A DNA stretch of 64,000 nucleotides from an uncultured Nitrospirales bacterium (GTDB lineage: Bacteria; Nitrospirota; Nitrospiria; Nitrospirales; UBA8639): the NCBI GenBank assembly GCA_951812745.1, contig OX638327.1:1663914-1727913 (forward strand). The letters are read 5' to 3'. The notes under the pieces were generated by a model. The model made no database searches. It had not been told where the DNA came from and saw only the letters and a list, made by a program, of their open reading frames with translations. Position numbers and translations under genes: made by a program. Below, piece by piece: positions 34,438 through 44,157 of this stretch. Position 1 is the stretch's first letter. Every line of letters begins with the position of its first letter.

Positions 34438-35481
34438 GTGAAGTGTAACATGTTCTCTTTGGCGAAAGCGCCCACAAGAAGCTGGCACCCTGTTGTGATG
34501 TTTGAGCGGCCAAGCCTATCAACGCTAAGCCGTCATTTGATCCGGGGTTCCCTCATAAGCCTGGCCTGGGTCCTATTGACCGGATGCCCGCCCGACAACA
34601 CGCCCCTGATCGAGGAAAACGAACGGCTCAAAAAACAAATCGTTAAACAAGAGAGCTTGATGACGACCCTTCAAGAAGGAAACCGGGTCCTGCAGGAACA
34701 GATCGATCGGCTCAATCAGGAGCTTCGGGAGAACGAGGACGAGTTTGCGAAACAACTCGAACGCGCGCAACAAACCGGCCAAGGCCTTTCCACTGAAAAA
34801 CAAAACCTCCTTCAACAAGTCGCGGCCGTCACCGCCAAGAATCGGAAACTGCACGCGGAAACCCAAAAACTGCGCAAGCGATTCGAACGCGCGCAACAAA
34901 CCGGTCAGGGCCTCTCCACCGAAAAACAGGACCTCCTTCAACAAATCGCGGCCTTAACGCAAGAAAACCGGAAACTGCAGGCAGACGGTCAAAAATTCAA
35001 AAACGATGCCCAATGGTTGCGCAAGCAACGAGAACTTGTTCGGCAAGCCCTTCAAGCCAACAACCAGACGGCGAAGGCGAAAACGCTGTCATACAAATTG
35101 CCGGACGTGACCAAAGCTGCCTTACAGGCCTTGGCGAACAATGGGTACACGTTGATGGCGAAAATGGAAACCGACCAGAAATCGGTGTTTATCACGGAAC
35201 GAAAAACCTCACCCTCGGCCTCGCTCGAGGTCCCCGGTTACCGGAACCAATACCTGATGGAATTGGAAGCGCGACCCGACAACGAAACCGCCTTGAAGGT
35301 CAAGGCCGAGTATGAAGAGATGACCCCGGGGGGAACCATCATCGAGGTTGGCGAAGAAGAAGTCACGGAGATCGAACGTCGGTTGATTCAGGTCATTCGG
35401 CGAATCCTTGATCATCCGGAAGAAAGAACCGCGCCCAAGGCTATCGACCAACAACCGGAGGACTCCGCGGAGGACTCCTAG
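34438..35481 (+). CDS. Coiled-coil lipoprotein with 42-residue tandem repeat
   Basis: 347 aa from GTG 34438 (GGAGG 11 bp upstream); ATG 34498 is an alternative giving a normal-length signal. The lipobox LLTGC is at 46-50. Residues about 55-205 are coiled coil rich in E, K, Q and L. Inside it RAQQTGQGLSTEKQ occurs twice, 42 residues apart (126 bp, from 34759 and 34885). The C-terminal 110 residues form a small alpha/beta domain (YKLPDVTKAALQALANNGYTLMAKM ... ERRLIQVIRRIL). Probably an outer-membrane-attached periplasmic spacer; function unknown. Confidence 0.72.
   Translation: MKCNMFSLAKAPTRSWHPVVMFERPSLSTLSRHLIRGSLISLAWVLLTGCPPDNTPLIEENERLKKQIVKQESLMTTLQEGNRVLQEQIDRLNQELRENEDEFAKQLERAQQTGQGLSTEKQNLLQQVAAVTAKNRKLHAETQKLRKRFERAQQTGQGLSTEKQDLLQQIAALTQENRKLQADGQKFKNDAQWLRKQRELVRQALQANNQTAKAKTLSYKLPDVTKAALQALANNGYTLMAKMETDQKSVFITERKTSPSASLEVPGYRNQYLMELEARPDNETALKVKAEYEEMTPGGTIIEVGEEEVTEIERRLIQVIRRILDHPEERTAPKAIDQQPEDSAEDS
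34759..35010 (+). repeat. Two tandem 126-bp coding repeats
   Basis: Unit 1 34759-34884 and unit 2 34885-35010, both starting GAACGCGCGCAACAAACCGG. The first two-thirds are about 85-90% identical and the last third has diverged. In frame, 42 residues per unit. Confidence 0.85.
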
Positions 35482-35618
35482 ACCCCTTGGCCCGGATCTC
35501 TCCCGCCTTGGGGAGAGGAAGGAAGGCGCCAGACGGCCTGTCTCTGTCTTCGTAGGGGACGACCTACGTGCCGTCCCCGCGTCTTCACGGACGACGAAAA
35601 GAGCAAAGACCCTGGATC

Positions 35619-35668
35619 CTCGATTAAGAATAGCCTGTCCCTGACGTTCTTAATCAGGGATCGAGGAT
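35619..35668 (+). repeat. GATTAARAATAGCCTG palindrome, copy A
   Basis: GATTAAGAATAGCCTG...GACGTTCTTAATC with flanking TCG/CGA arms: an imperfect hairpin whose arms are GATTAAGAA and TTCTTAATC. The same element occurs inverted at 62867-62914, and part of it near 29450. Confidence 0.75.
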
Positions 35669-35733
35669 GACAGAAGAAGAGGTTATTGATACGAAATTCC
35701 GGTTCTTGTAACGCGCTGGAGCAGGAGAGAAAA

Positions 35734-37179
35734 TCACAAAGGCGAGCGGGACGCAACAGTCAAACTGTGCCCCGCCCTGAGGTAGGCATCGATCCCGGCA
35801 GCGGCCTTGCGGCCCTCTGCAATGGCCCAGACGATCAGCGAGGCCCCGCGTTTGGTATCCCCGGCGGCAAAGATGCCCTCTTTGCCGGTCATGAAATTCC
35901 GGTCCACCGCCACGTTCCCACGAGCGTCGTACTCCACGCCCAAGCTATCCAGCAGTCCGTTCTTGACGGGTCCGGTGAAGCCCATGGCCAGGAGAACCAA
36001 ATCGACCCCCATCTGGAATTCCGTGCCGGGGACCGTGATGAACTTGCCACCCTCAAACGAGATTCGATGAGCGTGCAGCTTGCTGATGTGGCCGTTGTCA
36101 CCGGAGAACTTCGTGGTCGAGACGCTCCACTGCCGGTCGCAGCCTTCTTCATGGGCATGGGAGGTACGAAGCTGCATGGGCCACAAGGGCCACGGCGTGG
36201 ACTCCGCACGATCAGGAGGCGGCTCCGGCAACAGCTCAAACTGATGAACCGACTTGCACCCTTGACGATGCGCAGTCCCCAAACAGTCGGATCCGGTGTC
36301 ACCACCACCGATAATCACCACCCGTTTGTCTTTGGCGGTGATCTGTTCGACCGGCAGGCTGTCCCCGGCATTCATCTGGTTCTGTTGGATGAGATACTCC
36401 ATGGCAAAGTGGATCCCGTTCATGTCACGACCGGGCACCGGCAAATCACGCGGCTGTTCAGCCCCCAGCGCCAGACATACCGCATCGAACCGCCGACTCA
36501 GGTCGTCTCCCGTGACGTCCACGCCGACGGTCACGTTGGTTTCGAACTTCACGCCTTCCGCGATCATCTGGTCCAACCGCCGGTCGATGACCCATTTTTC
36601 CATCTTGAAATCCGGAATGCCGTAGCGCAGCAACCCGCCGAGACGGTCCGCTTTTTCGTACACGGTGACACTGTGTCCCCCCCGGGCCAATTGTTGAGCC
36701 GCGGCCAGGCCCGCGGGGCCCGACCCGACAATCGCCACGGACTTACCTGTTTTGGCCACCGGCATGACCGGTTCGATCCACTGTTCGTCGAACCCGCGGT
36801 CGATGATGTTCCATTCAATGACGCGGATGGAGACGGGATCGGCATTGATCCCCAGCACGCAAGCCGATTCGCACGGCGCCGGGCACAGGCGACCGGTAAA
36901 TTCGGGAAAATTATTCGTCGAATGGAGCGCCTTCAGGGCGTCCTTCCACCGGCCACGATGCACCATATCATTCCATTCGGGAATCAGGTTGATCACCGGG
37001 CATCCGGTGTTACTCTGACAAAACGGCACCCCGCAATCCATGCACCGCCCACCCTGGTTGCGCAGTTTCTCCTCGGGAAACGGTTCATACATTTCCTTCC
37101 AATCCAACACCCGCAGTTCGACCGAACGCCGGGGCGGCGTTTCTCTCGCAAAGTGCATAAACCCGCGGGGATCAGCCAT
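35734..37179 (-). CDS. gltD: Glutamate synthase (NADPH) small subunit
   Basis: About 481 aa from ATG 37179, inside the gltB end (8-bp overlap), with AGAGGTGGG upstream. FAD/NADPH subunit that passes electrons to GltB. The N-terminal Cys cluster region GGRCMDCGVPFCQSNTGCP and CPAPCESAC hold two [4Fe-4S] clusters. VAIVGSGPAGLAAA is the FAD site, VVIIGGGDTGSDC the NADPH site, and GIFAAGDTKRGASLIVWAIAEGR the final FAD motif. It is full length. Confidence 0.95.
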   Translation of the reverse strand: MADPRGFMHFARETPPRRSVELRVLDWKEMYEPFPEEKLRNQGGRCMDCGVPFCQSNTGCPVINLIPEWNDMVHRGRWKDALKALHSTNNFPEFTGRLCPAPCESACVLGINADPVSIRVIEWNIIDRGFDEQWIEPVMPVAKTGKSVAIVGSGPAGLAAAQQLARGGHSVTVYEKADRLGGLLRYGIPDFKMEKWVIDRRLDQMIAEGVKFETNVTVGVDVTGDDLSRRFDAVCLALGAEQPRDLPVPGRDMNGIHFAMEYLIQQNQMNAGDSLPVEQITAKDKRVVIIGGGDTGSDCLGTAHRQGCKSVHQFELLPEPPPDRAESTPWPLWPMQLRTSHAHEEGCDRQWSVSTTKFSGDNGHISKLHAHRISFEGGKFITVPGTEFQMGVDLVLLAMGFTGPVKNGLLDSLGVEYDARGNVAVDRNFMTGKEGIFAAGDTKRGASLIVWAIAEGRKAAAGIDAYLRAGHSLTVASRSPL

Positions 37180-40100
37180 GGACACCCACCTCTTGCTCCC
37201 GGATTCCTTTTTTCATCGCCGCTTTGCGTTCCGCCAGGACGCGCTTGTAATCCAACGGCATCACCTTGACAAAGTGGCGAAGCATCATCTGCCAGGAATC
37301 CAGTATCGTCCGGGCCCTGCGGCTGCCCGTATGGCGCGCATGATTCTCGATCATGGTCTTCAGGGTTTGCACGTCCGCGGGCTCCACGACCTTTTCCAAT
37401 TCCACCATCCCGAGGTTACACCGGGACTCGAATTTCCCGTCCTCGTTCCAGACGTAGGCTTCACCACCCGACATCCCGGCGGCAAAGTTGCGGCCGGTTT
37501 TGCCCAGCACCACCACCACGCCCCCGGTCATGTACTCGCACCCGTGATCCCCGGTTCCCTCGATCACCGTGCGGACGCCGCTGTTTCTCACCGCAAACCG
37601 TTCACCGGCCGTCCCATAAAAATAACATTCGCCGCGAGTGGCCCCGTACAGTGACGTGTTGCCGATCAGAATCGTGTTTTCGGGCTGGAACGTGGCGCCT
37701 TGGGGCGGGGTCACGATGATCTTGCCGCCGGAGAGCCCCTTCCCCAGGTAGTCGTTCGACTCGCCTTCGAGACGAAGCGTGATGCCCTTCCCCAAAAAGG
37801 CGCCGAACGATTGGCCGGCGGACCCCTTGAAGTTGATGGTAATGGTATCTTCGGGCAACCCTTCTTCACCGTATTTCCGGGCGATACGACTGGACAGAAT
37901 CGTTCCGGTCGTCCGGTCGGTGTTACGGATCGGCAAATCCAGGGTCACCTTTTCCCGCCGTTCGATGGCCCGCTCACACAGTCGCACCAACTGCACGTCC
38001 AACACTTTATTCAACCCGTGATCTTGCGGTTGAACGTTGTAGGTCGCCACCTCGGACCCGACGTCCGGCTTCCACAGCAGGGGCGAGAGATCCAATCCGC
38101 TCGCCTTCCAATGGTCGATGGCTTTTTGCACTCGCAATTTGTCACTGCGGCCGATCATCTCCGGAAACGTGCGGAACCCGAGTTGCGCCATCAACCGCCG
38201 CACCTCCTCCGCCACGAAGAAGAAGAAATTCACCACGTGCTCCGGTTGGCCCGCGAACCGTTTGCGGAGTTCGGGATCCTGGGTCGCGACTCCGACCGGG
38301 CAGGTGTTGAGATGACATTTCCGCATCATGATGCAGCCTTCGACAATCAACGGCGCGGTGGAAAATCCGAACTCCTCGGCCCCGAGCAACGCCGCCACCA
38401 CGACGTCGCGGCCGGTTTTCATCTGTCCGTCGGTTTCGACTTTGATGCGTCCCCGCAGGTCGTTGAGAACGAGGGTTTGATGGGTTTCCGCCAGGCCCAA
38501 CTCCCAGGGAACCCCGGCATATTTGATCGACGACAGGGGAGACGCCCCGGTGCCGCCGGCATCGCCACTGATCAACACCTTATCGGCGTGCGCTTTGGAC
38601 ACCCCCGCGGCCACCGTGCCCACGCCGACTTCCGCGACCAGCTTCACGGACACGTCCGCGTCGGTATTCGAGTTTTTTAAATCGAAAATGAGCTGGGCCA
38701 GATCTTCGATCGAATAAATGTCATGATGCGGCGGCGGGGAGATGAGTCCCACGCCGGGCGTGGAGAACCGCATCCTGGCAATGACTTCGTCCACCTTATG
38801 ACCGGGCAACTGGCCGCCTTCTCCGGGTTTGGCTCCCTGCGCCATTTTGATTTGCAGTTCTTTGGCATTGACCAGATAATTCGCCGTGACCCCGAACCGG
38901 CCGGAGGCCACCTGTTTGATGTACGAACTCTTCGAATCGCCATTCGGCAACGGGATAAAGCGTTCCTGATCTTCCCCTCCCTCACCCGTGTTACTCTTGG
39001 CTCCGATCCGGTTCATCGCGATCGCGAGCGTTTCATGGGCTTCCTTACTGATGGCCCCATAGGACATCGCGCCGGTGGTAAACCGCTTCACGATTTCCCG
39101 GGCGGGTTCCACTTCTTCCAACGGCAGAGGATCCGGGAGAAATTTGAAATCAAACAGACCGCGCAAATTCGAACGCCGTTGGGTTTCGTCATTTACCAGT
39201 TGGGCATAGGCTTCGTAGGTCCCGGGATCGTTGGTACGGGTCGCGTGCTGCAGCGTGTAGATGGTCTCCGGATTCCAATTGTGATGCTCGCCCTGGATGC
39301 GATAATGAATCTCGCTGCCGAAGTCCAACTGCCGAATGGGAACCGGTTCATACGCGGCCTGATGACGCCGCAGGGTTTCTTCGGCAAGTTCCCGTATGCC
39401 CATCCCCTGAACGCGTGAGGGCGTGCCCGTGAAGTACCGGTTCACGAGTTCCTCATTCAGCCCGACGGCTTCGAAGATCTGCGCGCCGCAATAGGACTGC
39501 ACCGTGGAAATCCCCATTTTCGAAAAGATCTTGAGCAGGCCCTTGTTGACGGCCTTGATGAATTTTCCCGACGCGGTCTCCGCGTCGATGCCTTCCGGCA
39601 AATAGCCTTCGCGTTCCAGGTCCTTGTAGGTTTCAAAGACGAGATACGGATTGACCACGCCGGCGCCGTATCCGATCAAACACGCAAAATGATGCGTGTC
39701 TCGCGGCTCGCCGGTCTCGAGAATCAGGCCGACTTCCGTTCGCGTGGCCTCACGCACCAAATGGTGGTGCACTGCGGCAATGCCCAACAAGCTGGGAATC
39801 GCCGCCCACTCCTCGTCCCCCCCGCGATCACTCAGGATCAAGAACTTAAAGCCCTGTTTAATGGCCCTGGATGCCTCCTGGCACAGTTGGTCCACGGCCG
39901 CCCCCAATCCATCAGGTCCGTCGGCCACGCGGAACAACAGGGGCAACGTCTGGCTGACGAAATGGGGATCTTCGATCTCCCGGATCTTTTGCAACTGGGC
40001 GTTCGTCAGAATCGGCTGCTGGACCTTGATCCGGCGACAGGCCTCCGGCGTCTCGGCCGACAGATTGGGTTTCGGTCCGATATTCGTGACCAGCGACATG

Positions 40101-41728
40101 ACCAACTGTTCCCGGATGGGATCGATAGGGGGATTCGTCACTTGGGCAAAGAGCTGTTTGAAATATTTGGGCAACAGAAGCGGCCGATTGGACAGCACCG
40201 CCAAGGGGGTATCCGTGCCCATGGACGAAACGGGCTCTTCACCGTTGATCCCCATCGGCGACAACACCATCTTGATTTCCTCGATGGTATAGCCGAATAC
40301 CTGCTGTCGTTGGCGGAGAGTCGGATGATCCGGTTGAGGCACACTCAACGGTTCAGGCAGCTCATCCAACGACACCCGATACTGGGTCACCCAGGAGCGA
40401 TAAGGCTTACGCCCGACCATTTCCGCCTTGATTTCCTCGTCGTCGATGATGCGGCCCCGCACCGTATCCACTAAGAACATGCGCCCAGGTTGGAGCCGCC
40501 CTTTTTCACGAATGTTCTTCACGTCGGTCGGCAAGACTCCGGCCTCGGACGCCAGGACCACCAGATCATCCGTGGTCACTTGATACCGGCAGGGCCGTAA
40601 TCCGTTCCGGTCCAACGTGGCTCCGATCAGTTTGCCGTCCGTAAACGCGACGGCCGCCGGACCGTCCCAGGGCTCCATCATCGCGGCGTGATATTCGTAG
40701 AAGCCCCGCCTGTTCAGATCTATGTGCGGGTTCCCGACCCACGGTTCAGGAATCAACATCATCATGGCATGAGGCAGGGACCTGCCGGCCATCACGAGAA
40801 ATTCCACCGCATTATCCAGGCATGCCGAATCGCTCTGTTCCTCATAGACAATGGGGTAAAGTTTTTCGAGATCGTCACCGAACAGGTCGGACGCCAAGCG
40901 CCCCTGACGCGCGCGCATCCAATTGACGTTCCCGCGCAACGTATTAATTTCGCCGTTGTGCACCATGTACCGATAGGGATGCGCCAACGACCAGGTGGGG
41001 AACGTATTCGTGCTGAAACGGGAATGCACGAGCGCCAGGGCCGAGACCATGCTGGCATCAGCCAGGTCCGGGAAAAAACAGCCGAGTTGCTCCGGCAACA
41101 GCATGCCTTTATAGACGATGGTATTGGAGGACAGGCTGCAGATATAGACTCGACCGCGTTCCACCAACGCGGACTCGCGAATCGCCCGGGCTATGCGTTT
41201 CCGAACGACGTACAACTTCCGTTCAAACTGGGCCTCGTTCAGGATATCGCGTGCAATGAAAAACTGTCGGATGTGAGGAAGGGTCTTTTGGGCCAGCGTA
41301 CCGACGTATTCGAGTTTCACCGGCACATCGCGCCATCCCAAAAACCGCAGCCCCTCTTCACGAATGATTGATTCGAAGAGGCCTTCACATTGCTGGCGAA
41401 GCGGTTCATCCTGCGGCAGGAACACCATGCCCACCCCATAGCCACCCGACTCGGGCAGGTGCAGGCCGACGTCCTGACAGGCGCGCCTGAAAAATTCATG
41501 GGATATTTGCAGAAGAATGCCCGCGCCGTCGCCGGTACACGGATCGCAACCCTGTGCCCCGCGATGATACAAATTCTTCAAGACATCCAACGATTTTTCG
41601 ACGATTTCGTGCGACTTGTGCCCTTTGATGTTGACGACAAAGCCGATGCCGCAACCGTCCTTCTCGAATCGCGGGTCATAGAGTCCCTGTTTGGGGGGTA
41701 GTCCGTATGGGGGTCGTTGGTGACTCAT
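37172..41728 (-). CDS. gltB: Glutamate synthase large subunit
   Basis: About 1518 aa from ATG 41728; a TTG at 41785 is an upstream alternative. Converts glutamine and 2-oxoglutarate to two glutamates. The glutaminase nucleophile is the Cys in EKDGCGIGF, near residue 28, exposed after propeptide removal. GYGAGVVNPYLVFET and the central domain follow; the FMN domain holds SPPPHHDIYSIEDLAQLI and GDAGGTGASPLSSIK. The [3Fe-4S] Cys are in CIMMRKCHLNTCPVG. The GXGXG beta-helix end includes GEAYVWNEDG. Forms an operon with gltD. Confidence 0.95.
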   Translation of the reverse strand: MSHQRPPYGLPPKQGLYDPRFEKDGCGIGFVVNIKGHKSHEIVEKSLDVLKNLYHRGAQGCDPCTGDGAGILLQISHEFFRRACQDVGLHLPESGGYGVGMVFLPQDEPLRQQCEGLFESIIREEGLRFLGWRDVPVKLEYVGTLAQKTLPHIRQFFIARDILNEAQFERKLYVVRKRIARAIRESALVERGRVYICSLSSNTIVYKGMLLPEQLGCFFPDLADASMVSALALVHSRFSTNTFPTWSLAHPYRYMVHNGEINTLRGNVNWMRARQGRLASDLFGDDLEKLYPIVYEEQSDSACLDNAVEFLVMAGRSLPHAMMMLIPEPWVGNPHIDLNRRGFYEYHAAMMEPWDGPAAVAFTDGKLIGATLDRNGLRPCRYQVTTDDLVVLASEAGVLPTDVKNIREKGRLQPGRMFLVDTVRGRIIDDEEIKAEMVGRKPYRSWVTQYRVSLDELPEPLSVPQPDHPTLRQRQQVFGYTIEEIKMVLSPMGINGEEPVSSMGTDTPLAVLSNRPLLLPKYFKQLFAQVTNPPIDPIREQLVMSLVTNIGPKPNLSAETPEACRRIKVQQPILTNAQLQKIREIEDPHFVSQTLPLLFRVADGPDGLGAAVDQLCQEASRAIKQGFKFLILSDRGGDEEWAAIPSLLGIAAVHHHLVREATRTEVGLILETGEPRDTHHFACLIGYGAGVVNPYLVFETYKDLEREGYLPEGIDAETASGKFIKAVNKGLLKIFSKMGISTVQSYCGAQIFEAVGLNEELVNRYFTGTPSRVQGMGIRELAEETLRRHQAAYEPVPIRQLDFGSEIHYRIQGEHHNWNPETIYTLQHATRTNDPGTYEAYAQLVNDETQRRSNLRGLFDFKFLPDPLPLEEVEPAREIVKRFTTGAMSYGAISKEAHETLAIAMNRIGAKSNTGEGGEDQERFIPLPNGDSKSSYIKQVASGRFGVTANYLVNAKELQIKMAQGAKPGEGGQLPGHKVDEVIARMRFSTPGVGLISPPPHHDIYSIEDLAQLIFDLKNSNTDADVSVKLVAEVGVGTVAAGVSKAHADKVLISGDAGGTGASPLSSIKYAGVPWELGLAETHQTLVLNDLRGRIKVETDGQMKTGRDVVVAALLGAEEFGFSTAPLIVEGCIMMRKCHLNTCPVGVATQDPELRKRFAGQPEHVVNFFFFVAEEVRRLMAQLGFRTFPEMIGRSDKLRVQKAIDHWKASGLDLSPLLWKPDVGSEVATYNVQPQDHGLNKVLDVQLVRLCERAIERREKVTLDLPIRNTDRTTGTILSSRIARKYGEEGLPEDTITINFKGSAGQSFGAFLGKGITLRLEGESNDYLGKGLSGGKIIVTPPQGATFQPENTILIGNTSLYGATRGECYFYGTAGERFAVRNSGVRTVIEGTGDHGCEYMTGGVVVVLGKTGRNFAAGMSGGEAYVWNEDGKFESRCNLGMVELEKVVEPADVQTLKTMIENHARHTGSRRARTILDSWQMMLRHFVKVMPLDYKRVLAERKAAMKKGIREQEVGVHG

Positions 41729-41953
41729 ATTAAAATTAGGGGCTCGTCTCACAAACGTCGAGTCAGGCGCCTCTTGCTTGCTCAACCCCGCCTCATTTCG
41801 CCTGACTTAGGAACCGAAGAAGGAAATCCGAGGAGCAACGGAGACAAGATGGAAATCTACTGGATACGGGAAAAAAGTGTCAAGACAGCCTCCAGGACGG
41901 ACACCGCCCCTACAATCTTGACAAAGACCGGACCCTCACATAGGATCGCCGAA

Positions 41954-42961
41954 ATGAGCAATGGACAACCAGCCATTCAAAATTCCCTGACGATGGAGGA
42001 GGTATGGGACCTGTATCGCCAGGACCTTGAAGAAATTGAATCGCACATTCGTCGCAACCTCAATTCCGAAGCTCCGCTCATTAACGAAATTGCCGCCCAC
42101 ATTCTTGAAGGGGGCGGCAAACGCATTCGTCCTCTCCTGTTGAGTCTCTGTTCGCGACTCACGGGCTACATCCCCAACAACGACCTGGTTCTCGGCAGCC
42201 TCATCGAATTCATCCATACGGCGACCCTGCTCCATGACGACGTGCTGGATGAAGCGGCTCTTCGCCGCGGGCGACCGACGGCTCGACGCCTTTGGGGCAA
42301 TCGGGCCAGCATTCTGGCCGGTGACTACCTGTACTCACGGGCGATGCATCATATTGCCGCGTTTAAGAACCACGAAGTCAATGATGCCATGGCCCTGGCC
42401 TGCAAGAGATTGGCGGAAGGAGAAATTCTTCAATTGTGCGCCAACCGGCAACCGCTGCTGTCCGAATCGGAGTATCTACGGATTGTCGAATACAAAACCG
42501 GCGCCTTGTTGGCAGCCGCGTGCAAGGTGGGCGGTCTGATGGGGGGAGTCTCTCCACTTCAAGCGGAAGCGTTGTATCGATTCGGGTTAAACCTGGGTAT
42601 TGCCTTTCAATTGGCCGACGACTGGCTCGATTACACGGCCGATGAAAAGAACCTTGGGAAAGCCCTCGGACAAGACTTGATGCAGGGGATGGTCACCCTG
42701 CCGCTGATCCACGGGTTGCCGTGTCTGCAGGCCGACAACCGGCGGAGCCTGGTCGCCAAAATCGAACGCAACACCGTTGAAGAAGAGGATTTGCTTCAAC
42801 TCACCGCACACATGCACCAGCATGGATCGTTGCGATACACTAGGGCTCGTTCACGGGAATACATCGAGACCGCTCTCTCGAATCTCACCACCTTTGAAGA
42901 TTCCACTGCCAAGCGTGCTCTCATCGTCGTGGCCGATTACATGGTCAACCGAGACAGCTGA
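41954..42961 (+). CDS. ispB: Long-chain polyprenyl diphosphate synthase
   Basis: 335 aa from ATG 41954. Adds isopentenyl units to an allylic diphosphate, giving the quinone side chain or a related C40-C50 product. First Asp-rich motif LLHDDVLDEAALRRGRPTA, second DDWLDYTADEKNLGKALGQDL, with GGGKRIRPLL before. The exact chain length cannot be read. Transcribed divergently from gltB; the 225-bp gap contains no gene. Confidence 0.9.
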   Translation: MSNGQPAIQNSLTMEEVWDLYRQDLEEIESHIRRNLNSEAPLINEIAAHILEGGGKRIRPLLLSLCSRLTGYIPNNDLVLGSLIEFIHTATLLHDDVLDEAALRRGRPTARRLWGNRASILAGDYLYSRAMHHIAAFKNHEVNDAMALACKRLAEGEILQLCANRQPLLSESEYLRIVEYKTGALLAAACKVGGLMGGVSPLQAEALYRFGLNLGIAFQLADDWLDYTADEKNLGKALGQDLMQGMVTLPLIHGLPCLQADNRRSLVAKIERNTVEEEDLLQLTAHMHQHGSLRYTRARSREYIETALSNLTTFEDSTAKRALIVVADYMVNRDS

Positions 42962-42983
42962 GGCGTTTTAAGCGGTTGGGATT

Positions 42984-43009
42984 GTCGGATTACGCTGCGC
43001 TAATCCGAC
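42984..43009. repeat. GTCGGNTTA...TAANCCGAC hairpin, copy 3
   Basis: GTCGGATTA (42984-42992) and TAATCCGAC (43001-43009), 8-base loop, followed by CTAC. It lies between converging genes and could act as a transcript end in both directions. Confidence 0.8.
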
Positions 43010-43024
43010 CTACCCCTCGCTTCC

Positions 43025-44008
43025 TTACGACGTCGCGGCAAGCGGAGCTTTATCCCGGAGCACGGCCAGAAAGACGAGCCCGATCAGAATCCAGAGGAGT
43101 TCGCGGATCCGGCGGATCAGGGCAAAAGTGATCCCCGTCAGCTCGCCGTACCCCAAGGCCACCAATAAGAAAAGATAGCCGCCTTCCTGCGCCCCCAGCC
43201 CCCCGGGAACGAACGACACGCTTCCCTTGATCAGCACCGCAATCGCGGCGATGGACAACGACGACAGCCAGCCGACCTCCGCTCCCAGGAAATAGAGGAT
43301 CGCATACACTTCGAACAGTTCCGTCAACCACGCAACAAAGTGGACACCCAGTGACAACAGAAACGTCCGACGGCGCTGCCGGTAAAAGGTTCGAATCGTT
43401 TGATCCAACTCCAACAACTGCGGGCGGGCGGCCTCCAGTCGTCGAGACCGAATCCTGCACGTGTCGGCCACCGTCAACAGCCCCATTCCAATTCCATAGC
43501 GCTGGAGAATGAGAAACAGGAAGACGCCAAAGCCAAGCAGACCCAGGCTGACGACAGCAAGCAGGACGTTGTACTCGCCCGCCCCTACAAGCCACAACGT
43601 CACGCCCAATCCCAACAACATGAAGAGGATCTGGGCAATAACCATGATGGTCTTGGCCGTCACCACGGATGCCAACCCTTCGACCATGGGGACCTCATAG
43701 CGTGTCAGCAGGTACGCCTTCACGGGCTCGCCGCCGAGCATCGCCGTCGGGGTCGTGACGTTAATGGCTTCCCCGGCCATCCTCACCATGAACAACCGGA
43801 CAAACCCCACCCGTCTCGCCCACTGCCCCAGGGTCAGAAACCATCCATACGTATCGAGCAGATACACCACCAGGAGTGGGGTAAGAACGATACAGAAAGC
43901 GACAAAGCCGACGTGCTCCATCGTCTCCCAGACCTGGAACAGGCCGATGTGCCAGAGCAACCCGCCCAAGACCACGAGACCCACGGCAAGAAGCAACCAT
44001 CGAATCAT
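43025..44008 (-). CDS. Flippase-like membrane protein (LPG synthase TM / UPF0104 family)
   Basis: 327 aa, about eight membrane helices. Family signature AGEAINVTTPTAMLGGEPVKAYLL (about 80-103), TAKTIMVIAQ and SVSFVPGGLGAQEGGYLFLLVALG near the end. Relatives include AglD, the membrane half of MprF and HpnL of hopanoid loci; they are thought to move lipids or lipid-linked compounds. The following gene on the same strand side (upstream, 44158-45630) is a CDP-alcohol transferase, so a shared lipid pathway is plausible. Confidence 0.82.
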   Translation of the reverse strand: MIRWLLLAVGLVVLGGLLWHIGLFQVWETMEHVGFVAFCIVLTPLLVVYLLDTYGWFLTLGQWARRVGFVRLFMVRMAGEAINVTTPTAMLGGEPVKAYLLTRYEVPMVEGLASVVTAKTIMVIAQILFMLLGLGVTLWLVGAGEYNVLLAVVSLGLLGFGVFLFLILQRYGIGMGLLTVADTCRIRSRRLEAARPQLLELDQTIRTFYRQRRRTFLLSLGVHFVAWLTELFEVYAILYFLGAEVGWLSSLSIAAIAVLIKGSVSFVPGGLGAQEGGYLFLLVALGYGELTGITFALIRRIRELLWILIGLVFLAVLRDKAPLAATS

Positions 44009-44076
44009 GGGATGAATTCAGTAGACATGGGAGAAAGAATGTTCATTGGTCACTCATTCGGTGACAATTCAAACTC

Positions 44077-44117
44077 CCTCTCCCCTTGAGGGAGAGGGCT
44101 GGGGTGAGGGGGAAAAA
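44077..44117. repeat. CCCTCTCCCC...GGGAGAGGG palindromic element
   Basis: CTCCCTCTCCCC TTGA GGGAGAGGG then CTGGGGTGAGGG. Same family as 9588-9628. Confidence 0.7.
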
Positions 44118-44157
44118 GGACGTGCCGATTCGACCGGGAGAACGCCTCAAGCACCGG

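Noticed and set aside
35686-37269. 527-codon plus-strand frame
   Set aside because: Antisense of gltD, which has all its cofactor motifs.
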